Of a stretch of DNA of 64,000 nucleotides, positions 47,069 to 58,755 are shown in pieces (position 1 is the first letter of the stretch; each line of letters starts with the position of its first letter). The DNA lies in NCBI RefSeq assembly GCF_022539505.1, contig NC_061510.1:95434292-95498291 (forward strand). Direction: 5' to 3'. The position numbers were made by a program, and so were the translations under genes. This stretch comes from Lolium rigidum (Eukaryota > Streptophyta > Magnoliopsida > Poales > Poaceae). The notes under the pieces are model-generated. The model was not told where the DNA came from, ran no database searches, and saw only the letters and a program-made list of their open reading frames with translations.

Positions 47069-47281
47069 ACATCTGACAAGTGTATTAGGTGTGTTGGGGA
47101 CACAAGAGACTTCTTGTATCTTAATTGCAGGGTTGCTTGAGAGGGATATCTTTGACCTCTACCTCCCTGAGTTCGATAAACCTTGGGTGATTCACTTAAG
47201 GGAAACTTGCTGCTGTTCTACGAACCTCTGCTCTTGGAGGCCCAACACCGTCTACAGGAATAGAAGCGTGCGTAGAAATCA
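47069..47281 (+). repeat. 3' LTR of element A, second part
   Basis: Starts ACATCTGACAAGTG and ends GTAGAAATCA (one change from the CATCA end), followed by the TSD TCCCC. Confidence 0.92.
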
Positions 47282-47286
47282 TCCCC

Positions 47287-47759
47287 ATGGGGGTGTGCTC
47301 ATAATATCCTCTTCTTGGGTTGTCCGACTAGCGGCTGCAATTCAAGCTCTAGTGTGAGCGTTCCATTGTGTGACGGTACGGTGCCCTCGAACCTAGGCGA
47401 GAGGGCAGGGGGTCTCTTAGACGATGGACGGGTTGCATCATGATACGGTTCTTCCGTGTTTGTAGCAGATGAAGGCACACTCTTCCATTGGTGTGGCGTC
47501 CTCCTCCGCTTCGCTATCTCTACCATGTTCAGCAAATGTTTTGGCTTCTCAAGACCTAGGTGTTTGCAGGCTGCGTTTCATGTTAGATCTTGCTTGCTCT
47601 GCAATTTTTCTAGTTTTTGTTGTTGTTCTCCTCAGCCACATGTAACTCTGGCCGTTCGTGGCTTTATTTAATTTAAAGCTGGGCGTAATGTCTTATGTTT
47701 AAGTTGCGGCAGTGGGGCTAATACATACAAATCTTAATGGACCATGCTTATAATATAAG
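47287..47759 (+). other. Flank of element A, continuation of the GC-rich segment
   Basis: No protein domain. The piece GGCTTTATTTAATTTAAAGC near 47660-47680 resembles a LINE 3' end. See 13286-14491. Confidence 0.3.
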
Positions 47760-48230
47760 GGCATCTCCAACAGGGCGACGGAAACTGACGCAGCGCAACC
47801 GTTTGCGTCCGCGCGGACCGGAAATGCGCCTGCACCCTGCTCCAGCGGGGCGGCGCAGTGTCCGGGCCATCCACGGAGATGCAAACGCGGCACAAAAATG
47901 CAGCACGTTTGCGTCTCCGTGGATGTTTCACGGTCTCGCCGAGCGTCCGCTCGTTTCTCCCACGGGCCCGCCTGACAGCAACCCTGGCTCGAGCCGATGC
48001 GAATTAAAGCACAACAACTGTCGGGGAGGGCAACCGCCGGAGTGGCAACCGCGCCGATCGACGCGCGAACCTCCGAAATGGAGCGTCGAACTGCTGCGGA
48101 AGAGCAACCGCAGACCTCTTCGTTATACACGCCGCCATTAATCCCCGCTCAATAAGACCCCTGCGCCTGCGCTAATTCATCTCCAAGCGGCCTACCATTC
48201 ATCTTCATCTCCAATACCGGTGTGCCACCT
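47760..48230. other. Possible DNA-transposon fragment, left of solo LTR F
   Basis: It begins GGGCATCTCCAACAGGGCG right after ATATAA, like the ends of some grass DNA transposons with a TAA-type target. No matching right end is visible. It continues beyond F at 49776, up to about 50070. Confidence 0.3.
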
Positions 48231-49770
48231 TGATACGTCTCAAACGTATCTACAATTTTTGATGTTCCATGCTTGTTTTACACCAATTCATATATGTTTT
48301 GCTCATACTTCGTTGCACTTTTATACATTTTCCGGCACTAACCTATTAACAAGATGCCATAGTATCAGTTCCCTGTTTTCTGTTATTTTTGTATTTCCGA
48401 AAAGTTGTACATGAAATATTCTCGGAGTTGGACGAAACAAAAGCCGAAGTCAATATTTTTCTGTAACGATGACAGAGTCCAGAGGGTAGTCGAAGGGGGG
48501 CAGCAGGGTGACCACACCTGCCCTAGGAGCGGCATGGCCCTGGCCCGCGCCTAGGGGTGGTGTGGGCCACCCTGGCCTCCATCGACATCGCCCCTCCGCC
48601 TATTTATTCAAGATCTCAAGAAAACCGTGAATACCCGAGCCTCCATCCACGAAAATTTCCGTCGCGGCCGCCATCGCATAACCCATCTCAGGGGGTTCTG
48701 AAGCTCTTCCCGGCACCCTGCCGGAGGCGGAAATCATCACCGGACGCATCTACATCGCCATGCCCTCCTCCAAAGTGATGCGTGAGTAGTTCATCGCTGG
48801 ACTATGGGTCCATGGCAGTAGATAGATGGTTATCTTCTCCAATTTGTGCCTCATGTTTAGATCTTGTGAGCTGCCCTACATGATCGAGATCATCGTTATA
48901 TATGTAATCCTACATGTTGTGTTTGCTCGGATCCGATGAATATTGTATACTATGTTGAGGTCGATTATATATTCATGGCATATGTTATTTGTGATCTTCA
49001 TGCTCTCCGTTGCTAGTAGATACTCTGGCCAAGTAGATGCTTCTGACTCCAAGAGGGGTATTTATGCTCGTTAGTAGGTTCATGCCTTTAGTAATCTGGG
49101 AGAGTGACAGTAACCTAAGATTGTAGATGTGTTGTTGCTAGTAGGGAGAAAACAACAATGTTTTATCCAAGGGTAATTCTATTGTTTACTTTACACACAT
49201 TGCTTAATGAGATAATCTGTTGCTTGCAACTTAATACTGAAAGGGGTTCAGACGATAACCGGAAGGTGGATTATTAGTCTTAGACGTCTATGTATTATGT
49301 TGTAATGCCCAAACGAATCTCATAGTAATCATCTTGTCATGTATGGTCGATATTCTGTCAATTGCCCAGCTGTAATTTGTTCACCCAACATGCTATTTAT
49401 CTTTAAGGAGAGACACCTCTAGTAAACTGTGGACCCCGGTCGTTTCCTTTACACTGATAAATTCAACCACTGCAATTCTGCTCTGTTATTTATTGCAAAG
49501 CTCTGTTCTCTTTATTTACTGCAAACATCTCCTTCCACTCGATACATTTAATCCTTTGTGTTCAGCAAAACCGGTGAGATTGACAACCTCACTGTAAGTT
49601 GGGGCAAAGTATTTTGGTTGTGTTGTGTGCAGGTTCCACATTGTTGCTGACGCCGGTAGTGCACCCTTCTACTAGTCAGCTAGCAACACCTTCAGAAGTA
49701 ACGCCTTTCTCCTACTGGTCGATTAAACCTTGGTTTCTTACTGAGGGAAAACTTTCGACTGTGCTCATCA
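48231..49770 (+). mobile_element. Solo LTR F (Gypsy, related to J and G)
   Basis: A 1540-bp LTR from TGATACGTCTCAAACGTATC to GTGCTCATCA, flanked by CACCT (48226-48230) and TACCT (49771-49775), a TSD with one mismatch. No internal region or partner follows, so it probably arose by recombination between two LTRs. Confidence 0.8.
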
Positions 49771-50046
49771 TACCTCCGCCTGTGCCCGCGCCCTTGCCTT
49801 CTTCCTTGCCTCCGCCGCCTCCTCGGCCGCCGCCTCCGCCTCCAAACGTGTCCACCTTGCGTATGAATCCTCCTCCTTTTCCTCCTCCTCGTCCCGACCG
49901 TCATGGCCAACGGCGTCCCCCTCCTCCTCGCCTTCCGTCGGCGGGGATCTAGAGTTGCTCGGCATGGCAGCTCTATCCCACCAATGCCGCCATCCCAGCG
50001 GCTTCCCCTCATTGTTGGTGTCCGATGGCAACGACATGTTGATCAT
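49768..50046 (-). pseudogene. Charged ORF of unknown function, cut by solo LTR F
   Basis: 92 codons on the minus strand, starting MINMSLPSDTNNEGKPLGW and running through an acidic Glu/Asp-rich part to an Ala/Arg/Glu helix-like end (RWTRLEAEAAAEEAAEARK). It runs into the end of F. On the other side of F the frame would stop within a few codons, so the C-terminus is probably short. The GC-rich composition may be making it look open. No family recognised. Confidence 0.25.
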
Positions 50047-50070
50047 GGCTTAATCGACCAGACGGAGGTA

Positions 50071-50751
50071 TGATGAGCACAGTAGCAAGTTACGCCGACT
50101 TCACACTGTTGGGGAACCCTAAGAGAAAGGTATGATGAGCACAGTAGCAAGTTTTCCCTTGGTAAGAAACCAAGGTTTAATCGACCAGAAGGAGAAAGGC
50201 GTGACTTCTGAAGGTGTAGCTAGCTGACTAGTGGAAGGGCGCACTACCGGCGTCAGCAACAACGTGGAACCTACACACAACTCAACCAAAATACTTTGCC
50301 CCAACTTACAGTGAGGTTGTCAATCTCACCGGTTTTGCTGATCGCAAAGGATTAAATGTATCGAGTGGAAGGAGATGTTTGCAGTAATTTAAGAGAACAA
50401 AGTTTTTCAGTAAGTAACAGAACAAGATTGCAATGGTTGAATTTATTAGTGTAAAGGAAAGGACCGGGGTCCACAGTTCACTAGAGGTATCTCTCCATAA
50501 AGTTAAATAGCATGCTGGGTGAACAAATTATAGCTGGGCAATTGACAGAATATCGACCATACACGACAAGATGATTACTATGAGATTTGTTTGGGCATTA
50601 CAACATAATACATAGACCGTAATCCAACTGCGTCTATGACTAATAATCCACCTTCCAGTTATCGTCCGAACCCCTTTCAGTATTAAGTTGGAAGCAACAG
50701 ATTATCGCGCGCATTAAGCAATGTGTGTACAGTAAACAATAGAATTACCCT
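50071..50751 (-). repeat. LTR G, reverse orientation, cut by element H
   Basis: Starts TGATGAGCACAGTAGCAAG and runs, as the reverse complement of the F-type LTR, to the insertion of H at 50751. A second TGATGAGCACAGTAGCAAG lies at 50133, and TTAATCGACCAG is also doubled (50052 and about 50178). J has the same kind of doublet at its end. The rest should lie right of the window. Confidence 0.75.
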
Positions 50752-51639
50752 TGTCGGGGGGAAGACCCCGGGTAGGGCAATGGACGCGGAGTAGCCGGCT
50801 AGAGGTTGGCCGGCTCGCGGCAAAGGCCAGCTGAGGAGCAGCCGGCTGGAGCCGTGGCCGGCTGCCTCGGAAGCCGGCTGGCTCTAAGTCCTAGTCGGCC
50901 TGGCTACGGCCATCTGCGCTGTGGCTAGGCCGGCTTCTACAAGCCATATCCGACTGGGGTCTATACCTCGGACCGCCTCGAGGCTGGCGAGTCTTGCATG
51001 AGAAGGAACTGGGAAGGTGGTCCGGGTTCAAAGGTCCACGCTGGCCTCACTTACCGTAAAGCACGGGGCACTGTAGAGCAACAGTGCCACGCGGCGGACA
51101 GGCCATCATCGCCTACGACGGTCCGTACCGGCTACAGGACATGATGGCGACAGGGACATCTCCTCGCCATGCCGCTGACCTCCTCTGGCGGACGGGACAA
51201 GCCACTACGCCTCAACGGCTCCGTGACGTCAACGCCTCGGGAAGGAGCGGAAGCCGGAGCCGGCCAAGCCGGCCAGTAGACCATAGGGACTTCTATGTAA
51301 AGTGCCAGCGCCTATATAAGCTGGGCTACCCCCTCGTGCGGGGGACGATCGATCATTCTTACTTCACTCTAGACTTAGCGCTGCCCTGTGAGAGAGACCT
51401 TCGTCTACCTTAGCCTCCCAGGGGCAGCTGGATACAGCTCTAGGAGCACCATTGTACTCGTGATATCATCTTATACACACATAGCAGGAGTAGAGGTGTT
51501 ACCTCCATCGGAGGGCCTCGAACCTGGGTACGTCGCCGTGTCGCTCGTGCCCATACCCGCATCCGGATACCGCCGTGAGTCCACTAGGAACCACCTCGAT
51601 TAGCCACCCTATGGCATATGCCGTGACGATACCACGACA
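50752..51639 (+). repeat. 5' LTR of element H (888 bp)
   Basis: TGTCGGGGGG...CCACGACA. TATATAA at 51313-51319. Rich in AGCCGGC-type words. Confidence 0.95.
51313..51319 (+). promoter_or_regulatory. TATA box of the 5' LTR of H
   Basis: TATATAA in GCGCCTATATAAGCTGGGC. The same site is present in the 3' LTR at 63982-63988. Confidence 0.75.
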
Positions 51640-51641
51640 TT

Positions 51642-51659
51642 TGGCGCCCACCGTGGGGC
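51642..51659 (+). promoter_or_regulatory. Primer-binding site of element H
   Basis: TGGCGCCCACCGTGGGGC begins two bases after the LTR. This form is typical of grass Tat-like elements; an Arg-tRNA primer has been proposed for such sites, which I have not verified. Confidence 0.75.
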
Positions 51660-51951
51660 CCTCAGCGTCCGCGGCCGGTGTCTTCATCCGGACGGGCCTC
51701 ACCATCACCACCGGCGAGCGGGTCGCTTCGAGCTTGATCCGGAGATTCGGCTCCCTCGACCGCATCAGCGACAACGCAGGCTGCTTCGCCGACGAGGCCA
51801 TTTCTGCCGCGGCGGCGACATCATCAGCTTCGGCGGCTTCGACGTCTACGTCGCCACCGTCGCACCACCGCGCTATCCGCGCCAGATCCTGCGCTGCGCA
51901 AGCCCTCCCCCTGGAGCCGGCGCCAGCCTCACCACCGCCAGCCCCTGCGTC

Positions 51952-53866
51952 ATGCACGAGGTCATGGCAGCCGGCGACGAGCAGCCCGCCAAGTCCACGC
52001 GCGTCCGCGGCCCCGACCTGGAGCGCAACGTCGGCGGGCATGCATCCGCATCAGGCGCAAAGCCGCCACCACCACCATCCCGACTGGAAGAAGTCCGGGC
52101 AAAGCTGAGCACTCCGCTCACCACCGGCGCCGGCGCCGACGCCGCCACCGTCGAGGCGGACCTGGAGGCGCACCGCGTGCTCCTCCTCAAGCAGACTGAA
52201 GAGCTGGCTGCTGCTAAGCGCCAGTGGGACATCACCCAACGCGAGTACAACCGCGCCCACGGCCTCACCCCAGGCGGCGACAACCCCAGCCGAGCCGGCC
52301 AGATCCGCCGCAGGCCGCGACTTAGGCACCGAGATCGACCGCGACGGCGCAGACGCGCCGGCTCCGTCAATGGAGCTGCCCCTCTACAACACCCCCGACA
52401 AGAACATGCTCGCGGCCGAAGCCGCCGCAGAAGAGCTGCACCGCCTCGAGGGCGACGAGTTACGCCGCCAGACCGAGCGGGTGGCTGAGCTGGTGAAGGC
52501 TGCCAACCGGCAGTCGAAGGACCCTAGGTACGCCCAAGATCCTAGAGCTTCTCACGCTCGTGGTGCCGCAGGCAATGCCAGGGACACGGCCGAGTCCATC
52601 TCCCCAGCGCCAAGCCGGCGCAACGACTCCCGCGCCACGCACGCGAGCTCAAGCCGGCCAAGCCGCCAGCCAGGCGGCGGCAGCATCCGCAGCCGGGCCC
52701 CACCAAGCCGGAACCAGGGACAAGACTCCGAGCCTCGACGCCCGCACCGGCCGGCTCCAGAAGCCAGCGGAGCTCGCCAGCCGGCACGTTTCCGGCTGGG
52801 CCCGCGCATCGAGCCGGCAGACGCCCGAGATCACCTCGACCGGCTGGTCGAATCCCGCATTGCGGAAGAGGAGGATCCAGCCGGCCCCAAGTGCTTCGGG
52901 CCCCGCATCGCCAACGAGCCCATGATCGACGGCTTCCAGCTCCCGCGCGACACCCCCAAGTACGACGGCACCGCCAAGCCGGAAGACTGGCTGCTGGACT
53001 ACTCCACCGCAGTTGGCATCGGCAGGGGCAACAAGCGCTGGGCGGTACGCTATTCCCCCTGATGCTAGTCGGCTCCGCCCGCACCTGGCTCAACAACCTG
53101 CCAGCCGGCAGCATCAACGGCTGGCTGGACTTCCAGGAGGCCTTCATCAGCAACTTCACCGGCACCTATCGCCGGCCGGGTCGCCCTCGGCAGCTTGAGA
53201 TGTGCAAGCGGGGCCCGGACGAGACGGACCGCGCATACCTGACGCGCTGGTGCAAAATGCGCAACTCCTGCGAGGGTGTGCATGAGATCCAAGCCATCAG
53301 CTTCTTCATGGGAGGCTGCCGGCCCAACACCATGCTGTGGCACAAGCTACGCCGCAGCGACCCCAAGTCGATGGCCGCCTTGATGGCCATCGCCGACAAG
53401 TACGCGTTGGCTGAGGAAGCCGGCAAGGCGCCGGCTGACATTTCGCCGGCCCCAGCAAGATGGGACAACAACAAGCCGGCCGAGCACAAGCCGGCCGAGG
53501 GCGGCTCGCATGGCAGCCGGCGGGATAATTACCGCGGCAAGCGGCACAGCGACCAGCCGGACCGCCGGTACGGTTCCGCCCATGTGGCAGCCGTGTCGGA
53601 CCATGCGGCGCCAGGCGGCAGCCGGCGCCAGAAGCAAGACCGGCAGTGGAAGCCGAAGTACACCTTCGAGCAGATGCTCGACTCGCCGTGCAAGTACCAC
53701 AGCGGCAAGAACCCCTCCAACCACACCACCCGCGACTGCCACTTCATGAAGCGGCTGACAAGCGGTGAACCCCTCCCGCCCCCACCCCCGCCTCCTCCGG
53801 GCCGGCGGGCCGGGGTGGCCAAGGCGGCGCAGAGAACGCCAACCTCGAGCACCACGAGGCTAACCA
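51952..53866 (+). pseudogene. gag: Gag of element H, frameshifted
   Basis: Readable in three pieces. An ATG at 51952 opens a frame with a coiled region (VEADLEAHRVLLLKQTEEL). From about 52370 the frame shifts and continues through an Arg/Pro/Ser-rich linker to DGFQLPRDTPKYDGTAKPED. Near 53045 it shifts back, giving the Retrotrans_gag core with SARTWLNNLPAGSINGWLDF, FTGTYRRPGRPRQL and DRAYLTRWCKM. A CHHC-type motif CKYHSGKNPSNHTTRDCHF lies near 53690. The N-terminus may begin further up, since open coding also exists from about 51660. A shift at about 53850 separates it from pol. Confidence 0.8.
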
Positions 53867-53867
53867 A

Positions 53868-56800
53868 GTGCAACATGGCCGCTACCTGGCCGAGGATGCC
53901 ACCTACATCATCTTCACCTCCGAGCCCGAGGACAAGACGAGCCAGCAGAGCCGTTCCCTCGAGGTCAACGCGATCATCCCGCCGGTCCCCCAGTACCTAC
54001 ACTGGTCAGAGCAGGCCATCACCTTCGATCGCCGCGACACACCGGCTGTCCTGCCGAAGCCGGGCAGCTACGCCATGGTCCTCGACCCCACCATCGGCAC
54101 GACTCGGCGCAGCGTGCGCTTCTCGCGCGTCCTCATCGACGGGGGCAGCAGCATCAACATCCTCTACCGCGACACCGCCCGCAAGCTAGGCATCCAAGAA
54201 GCCGAGCTGCGTCCCACCCCCACCGTCTTCCATGGCATCGTGCCGGGCCACTGCTGCCGCCCGATCGGCCGGATCACGCTGGAGGTGATGTTCGGGAAGC
54301 CGGATCACTTCCGCACCGAAAGGATCGAGTTCGAGGTTCTGGACCTCGTGAGTCCCTACCACACGCTCCTGGGCAGGCCAGCCCTGACCAAGTTCATGGC
54401 GGTGCCCCACTACGGGTACCTAAAGATGAAGTTGCCTGGCCCTAAAGGGGTCATCGCCGTAGCCGGCGACTACCGCCGCTCCATGGACTGCGCCACGCAG
54501 AGCTCCAAGATGGCCCAGACGCTGGTCATCGCCACCGAGAAGCAGCTCATCCACGACGCCGTCGCCCTGGCTAAGGCCGCGCAGGCGGACATGCCGGCTG
54601 TGGGCAACCCGGCTGGGACGACTCACTTCCAGCCGGCCGACAACACCAAGAAGATCCTGCTCGACCCGGCGCAGCCGGACAAGTTCGTCACCATCGATGC
54701 CGGCTTGAGCAGGAAATAGGAAAGCGAGCTCACCAGCTTCCTCCGTGAGAATCGGGACATCTTCGCATGGTCTCCAAGGGACATGCCGGGTGTGCCGAGG
54801 GAGTTGGCTGAGCACCACCTCCACGTCAGGCCTGAAGCCAAGCCGGTGAAGCAGCCCCTCAGGCGCTTCGCCGAAGAGAGAAGGAAGGCCATCGGTGAAG
54901 AAATCGCCCAGCTCCTCGCAGCCGGCTTCATCATGGAAGTGCTGCACCCGGACTGGTTAGCAAACCCAGTCCTGGTTTTGAAGAAGAACGGCTCCTGGCG
55001 CATGTGTATCGACTACACCAGCCTCAACAAGGCGTGCCCGAAGGACCCCTTCCCCCTGCCGCGCATAGATCAAGTTATAGACTCGACTGCCGGCTGTGAA
55101 CTGTTGTCTTTTCTAGATGCCTATTCAGGCTACCACCAGATTCCTTTGAATCCGGCTGATCAAATAAAGACTCCGTTCATTACCCCGTATGGGGCTTAGT
55201 ACTACACGACTATGCCATTCGGCTTGAAAAATGCAGGCGCCACCTACCAAAGGTGCATGCAAAAGTGTTTGCAGGATCAAATCGACAGAAATGTTCACGC
55301 ATATGTGGATGATGTCGTTGTAAAAACCAAGGAGATGCCTACCCTCCTTGATGACTCGACGTAAACCTTCACCAATCTGCGTAGATTCCGGATGAAGCTC
55401 AACCCGGCCAAGTGCACGTTCGGCGTGCCAGCCGGCCAACTCCTGGGCTACCTCGTCTCTCGGCGAGGAATCGAAGCCAACCCAGAGAAGATCAGTGCCA
55501 TTGAGAAGATGGAACTGCCGCAGTACCTCAAGGACGTCCAGAAATTCACCGGATGCCTGGCCTCCTTGAGCCGCTTCGTCAGCCGGCTGGGAGAGAAGGC
55601 ACTGCCCTTGTACCAGCTGCTGAAGAAATCAGACAAATTCGTCTGGTCACCGCATGCGGATGAAGCCTTCCGTGACTTAAAGCGCGTGCTCTCAACCGCG
55701 CCCATCCTCGCATCGCCGGCTTCAATGGAGCCGATGCTGTTGTACATCGCTGCCACCAACCGAGTGGTTAGCGTCGTCCTGGTGGTGGAACACAAGGAAG
55801 CCAGCAGGGAAGCCGGCAAGGAGCAGTCGGTCCAGCGCCCAGTCTACTACCTTAGCGAAGTGCTGTCCCAGTCGAAGCAAAACTACCCCCACTACCAGAA
55901 GGTCACATACGGCGTGTACATGGCGGCCAAGAAGCTCAAGCACTACTTCCAGGAGCACCCCATCAAGGTGGTGGCCACAGCACCCTTGGCGGAAATCATT
56001 GGCAGCAAGGACGCCAATGGCCGGGTTGCCAAGTGGGCCCTGGAGCTAGCCGCCCACACCATCATCTACGAGCCGCGCACAGCCATCAAGTCGCAGATCC
56101 TCGCGGACTTCTTCGTCGACTGGGCCGAGATGCAATACCTGCCGCCTGTGCCTGACTCCACGCACTGGAAGCTGCACTTCGACGGCTCGAAGATGCGAAA
56201 CGGCTTGGGAGCCGGCATCGTCGTCACCTCCCCCAAGGGAGATCGGCTGGACTACGTCCTGCAGATCCACTTCGCCGCATCCAATAATGTGGCGGAGTAC
56301 GAGGCGCTCATTCATGGGCTGAAGCTGGCCAAGGAGATAGGCGTGCGTCGCATCCTCTGCTTCGGCGACTCCGACTTGGTTATACGACAAGCATCGGGCG
56401 ATTGGGACGCGAAGGACGCCAACATGGCCTCGTACCGCTTCCACGTCCAGCAGCTATCCGGCTTCTTCGATGGCTGTGAATTCCATCATGTGCCACGAGC
56501 AAACAATGAGGCGGCAGACGCCCTATCCAAGATTGGCTCAACCCGGCAAGCTATTCCGCCGGGCGTTGCCTTGGCGGTCCTCAAGAAACCGTCCATCATA
56601 CCGTCACCGGACTCGGATTCCATATTCGTGCCGGCTGACCCGGGGGCTTCTCAGCCAAACCCGGGGGCTTCATCGCCCAAGTCGGGGGCTTATCAGCCGA
56701 ACCCGCCGGCTCCACAGCCGAACCCGGGGGCTTCTCAGTCCAACGCGGGGGCTTCTCAGCCAAACTCGGGGGCTTCTCAGCCGAACCCGCCGGCTTCACA

Positions 56801-58157
56801 GCCGGACCCGGCGACCACGCAGTCGAAGCCGGAAGCTCCGAAGATGGAGGCCTTGGTGGTCGGCGTATTTGAAATAAAATGCGTACCATCATGGGCACAA
56901 GAATTCCTCTCCTACCTCACCGATGGTGTGCTGCCCAATGACAGGGTTCAAGCCAGGCAGATTGAGAGAAGGGACAAGGCCTATACAATCATCAACCACG
57001 AGCTGTACAAAAGCAGCGTAAGTGGGGTGCTCCAGCGGTGCATCGAGCCGGCTGAAGGGATTGAACTCCTACGGGAAATCCATCAGGGTGAGTGCGGCCA
57101 CCACGCCTCCTCCAGAGCCATAGTGGCCAAAGCCTTCCGGCACGGTTTTTACTGGCCGACTGCGCTCGGAGACGCGGAAGAACCGGTGAAGAAGTGCAAC
57201 GGCTGCCAACGCTTTGCCAAGCAAAAGCACACGCCGGCTTCCGCCTTGAAGACCATCCCCATTACCTGGCCATTTGCCGTATGGGGCTTGGATATGGTGG
57301 GCCCATTCAAAACAGCCCGGGGCGGCATGACTCATCTCTTGGTGATGATTGACAAATTCACTAAGTGGATCGAAGCCAAGCCAATCAAGAAGCTGGACGG
57401 CTCCACAGCCGTCACATTCCTCAAGGAAATAATCGTGAGATACGGCTACCCCCATAGCATCATCACCGACAACGGCAGTAACTTTGCCGAGGGCATCTTC
57501 AAACGCTATTGTGGGGAGATGGGGATCCGAATGGACCTATCGTCCGTGGCGCACCCAGAGTCAAACGGCCAAGTGGAGAAAGCAAACGGCTTGATCCTAG
57601 CCGGCATCCGGCCCCGGCTGGTGGAACCGCTTGAGCGCTCAGCCGGCTGCTGGATCGAAGAGCTGCCCAACGTGCTGTGGAGCCTGCGCACGACGCCAAA
57701 CCGCTCAGTCGGCTTCACACCCTTCTTCCTCGTATACGGGGCCGAAGCCGTCCTGCCGACTGATATCGAGCACGACGCGCCAAGGATCAAGCTCTACACA
57801 GAAGCTGAAGCCAAAGAAGCTCGTGAAGATGGAGTCGACCTGGTTGAAGAGGTCCGGCTGATGGCCGAGTCCAGGTCTACCGTATATCAGCAGAGCCTCC
57901 GACGCTATCACAGCCGGAAGGTCCAGTCCTTAGCATTCCGAGAAGGAGACCTAGTGCTCCGGCTGATCCAACGGACAGCCGGACAACATAAACTGTCATC
58001 CCCATGGGAGGGTCCCTTCATCGTGAGCAAGGCAGTAGGCAATGGTTCCTACTATCTCATAGATGCCCAAGAGGCTAAGAAAAACAAGGCAAACAAAACT
58101 GACGAGGAGACTAAACGTCCCTGGAATGTCAGGTTGCTTCGACCATTTTATACTTGA
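53868..58157 (+). pseudogene. pol: Pol of element H: protease, RT, dual RNase H, integrase (three in-frame stops)
   Basis: One frame of about 1,430 codons. Protease active site LIDGGSSINIL near 54138. RT motifs from VLKKNGSWRMCIDYTSLN and LLSFLDAYSGYHQIPL to YVDDVVVK (codons from 55302). A degenerate Gypsy RNase H follows to about 56110. An archaeal-type RNase H runs from about 56160 (FDGSKMRNGLGAGIV, NVAEYEALIHGL, HHVPRANNEAADALS). A Pro-rich repeat linker lies at 56635-56835. Integrase has the HHCC zinc part (HQGECGHH...CNGCQRF) and D-D-E core (WGLDMVGPF, TDNGSNF, NGQVEKANG), and the C-terminal domain ends at 58157. In-frame stops: TAG 54717-54719, TAG 55197-55199, TAA 55362-55364. The second and third fall inside RT, so enzyme activity from this copy is unlikely. 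Confidence 0.92.
56635..56835 (+). repeat. Pro/Ser/Gly-rich coding tandem repeats in pol of H
   Basis: About eight units close to 24-30 bases, coding for (P)GASQPN(P/S) and PPAPQPN-type peptides, separate RNase H from integrase. The unit CCGGGGGCTTCTCAGCC recurs with few changes. Confidence 0.85.
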
Positions 58158-58755
58158 GAGCAGGAATGTATGTATCCCTTGTACCCCTTTTGTAAGCTAT
58201 GAAAAAGTAAGCGCCAAGAGCGCCGATTTCGACAAGTTTTTTGCGTACTCTACTGTTTTCGCCAATTGGCTAACACCCTCTCACGCGGCCGGCTTAGTAA
58301 CGTGATCCGGTTTCCGACAGCCGGCTTCCGACCAGCTACAGACCGCAACCCGGCTGTCCGGCTGGCGGGAGTAAGTGCCTAGGGAGCCGGCACGCGAAAG
58401 ATGGCTAAGGGAAAGAGTGAAAGCGAATTGTTTCTTGCACAACTTTTCATAAAAGTGTCGGATTGCCGAACTCGACTCGTTCGACTGAAATACTATCGGC
58501 CTCACCCAGCGGCACGCTCTTGATCCGGCGACGGACCGCAAGTCGGACGTACGACCGGCAAGGGCACAGCCAAAGAGTGGGGCGGATGGGAAAAAGCGAA
58601 CAAGTTGGAAGAAAGCAAGCCGGCACACAAATGATTAAACAAACACATTAAAGTGTGCCTTAATAAAAGGATAATAATACTGTCTTACATATGCACCCGA
58701 CATCCCGGGGATTTAACGGATTGTCTTGCAAAAGCATGAACATAACAGGTAAAAG
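58158..58755. other. Tail-to-tail spacer between pol and the antisense gene of H
   Basis: 598 bases without coding signal, holding the presumed 3' ends of both transcription units. AGCCGG-type words continue here. Confidence 0.6.

Larger units (their letters stand above)
14492..47281 (+). mobile_element. Gypsy element A (Athila-like, lacks protease, RT and integrase), host of B, CACTA-2 and E
   Basis: The 5' LTR is 14492-15809 (1318 bp). The 3' LTR is split into 31932-33036 and 47069-47281, which also total 1318 bp. TSD TCCCC lies at 14487-14491 and 47282-47286. Its own DNA is 14492-20457, 26628-27099, 31593-33036 and 47069-47281, about 8.1 kb. It encodes a gag-like protein and an acidic tail protein, but no protease, reverse transcriptase or integrase, so it must borrow enzymes. 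The LTR start TGATACGTCTCCAACGTATC resembles the Triticeae Fatima/Sabrina group; the exact family name is not assigned. Confidence 0.9.

Noticed and set aside
47737..48141. 134-codon plus-strand ORF left of solo LTR F
   Set aside because: Arg/Pro-rich in GC-rich DNA with an equally open opposite strand; no family match and no shared start.
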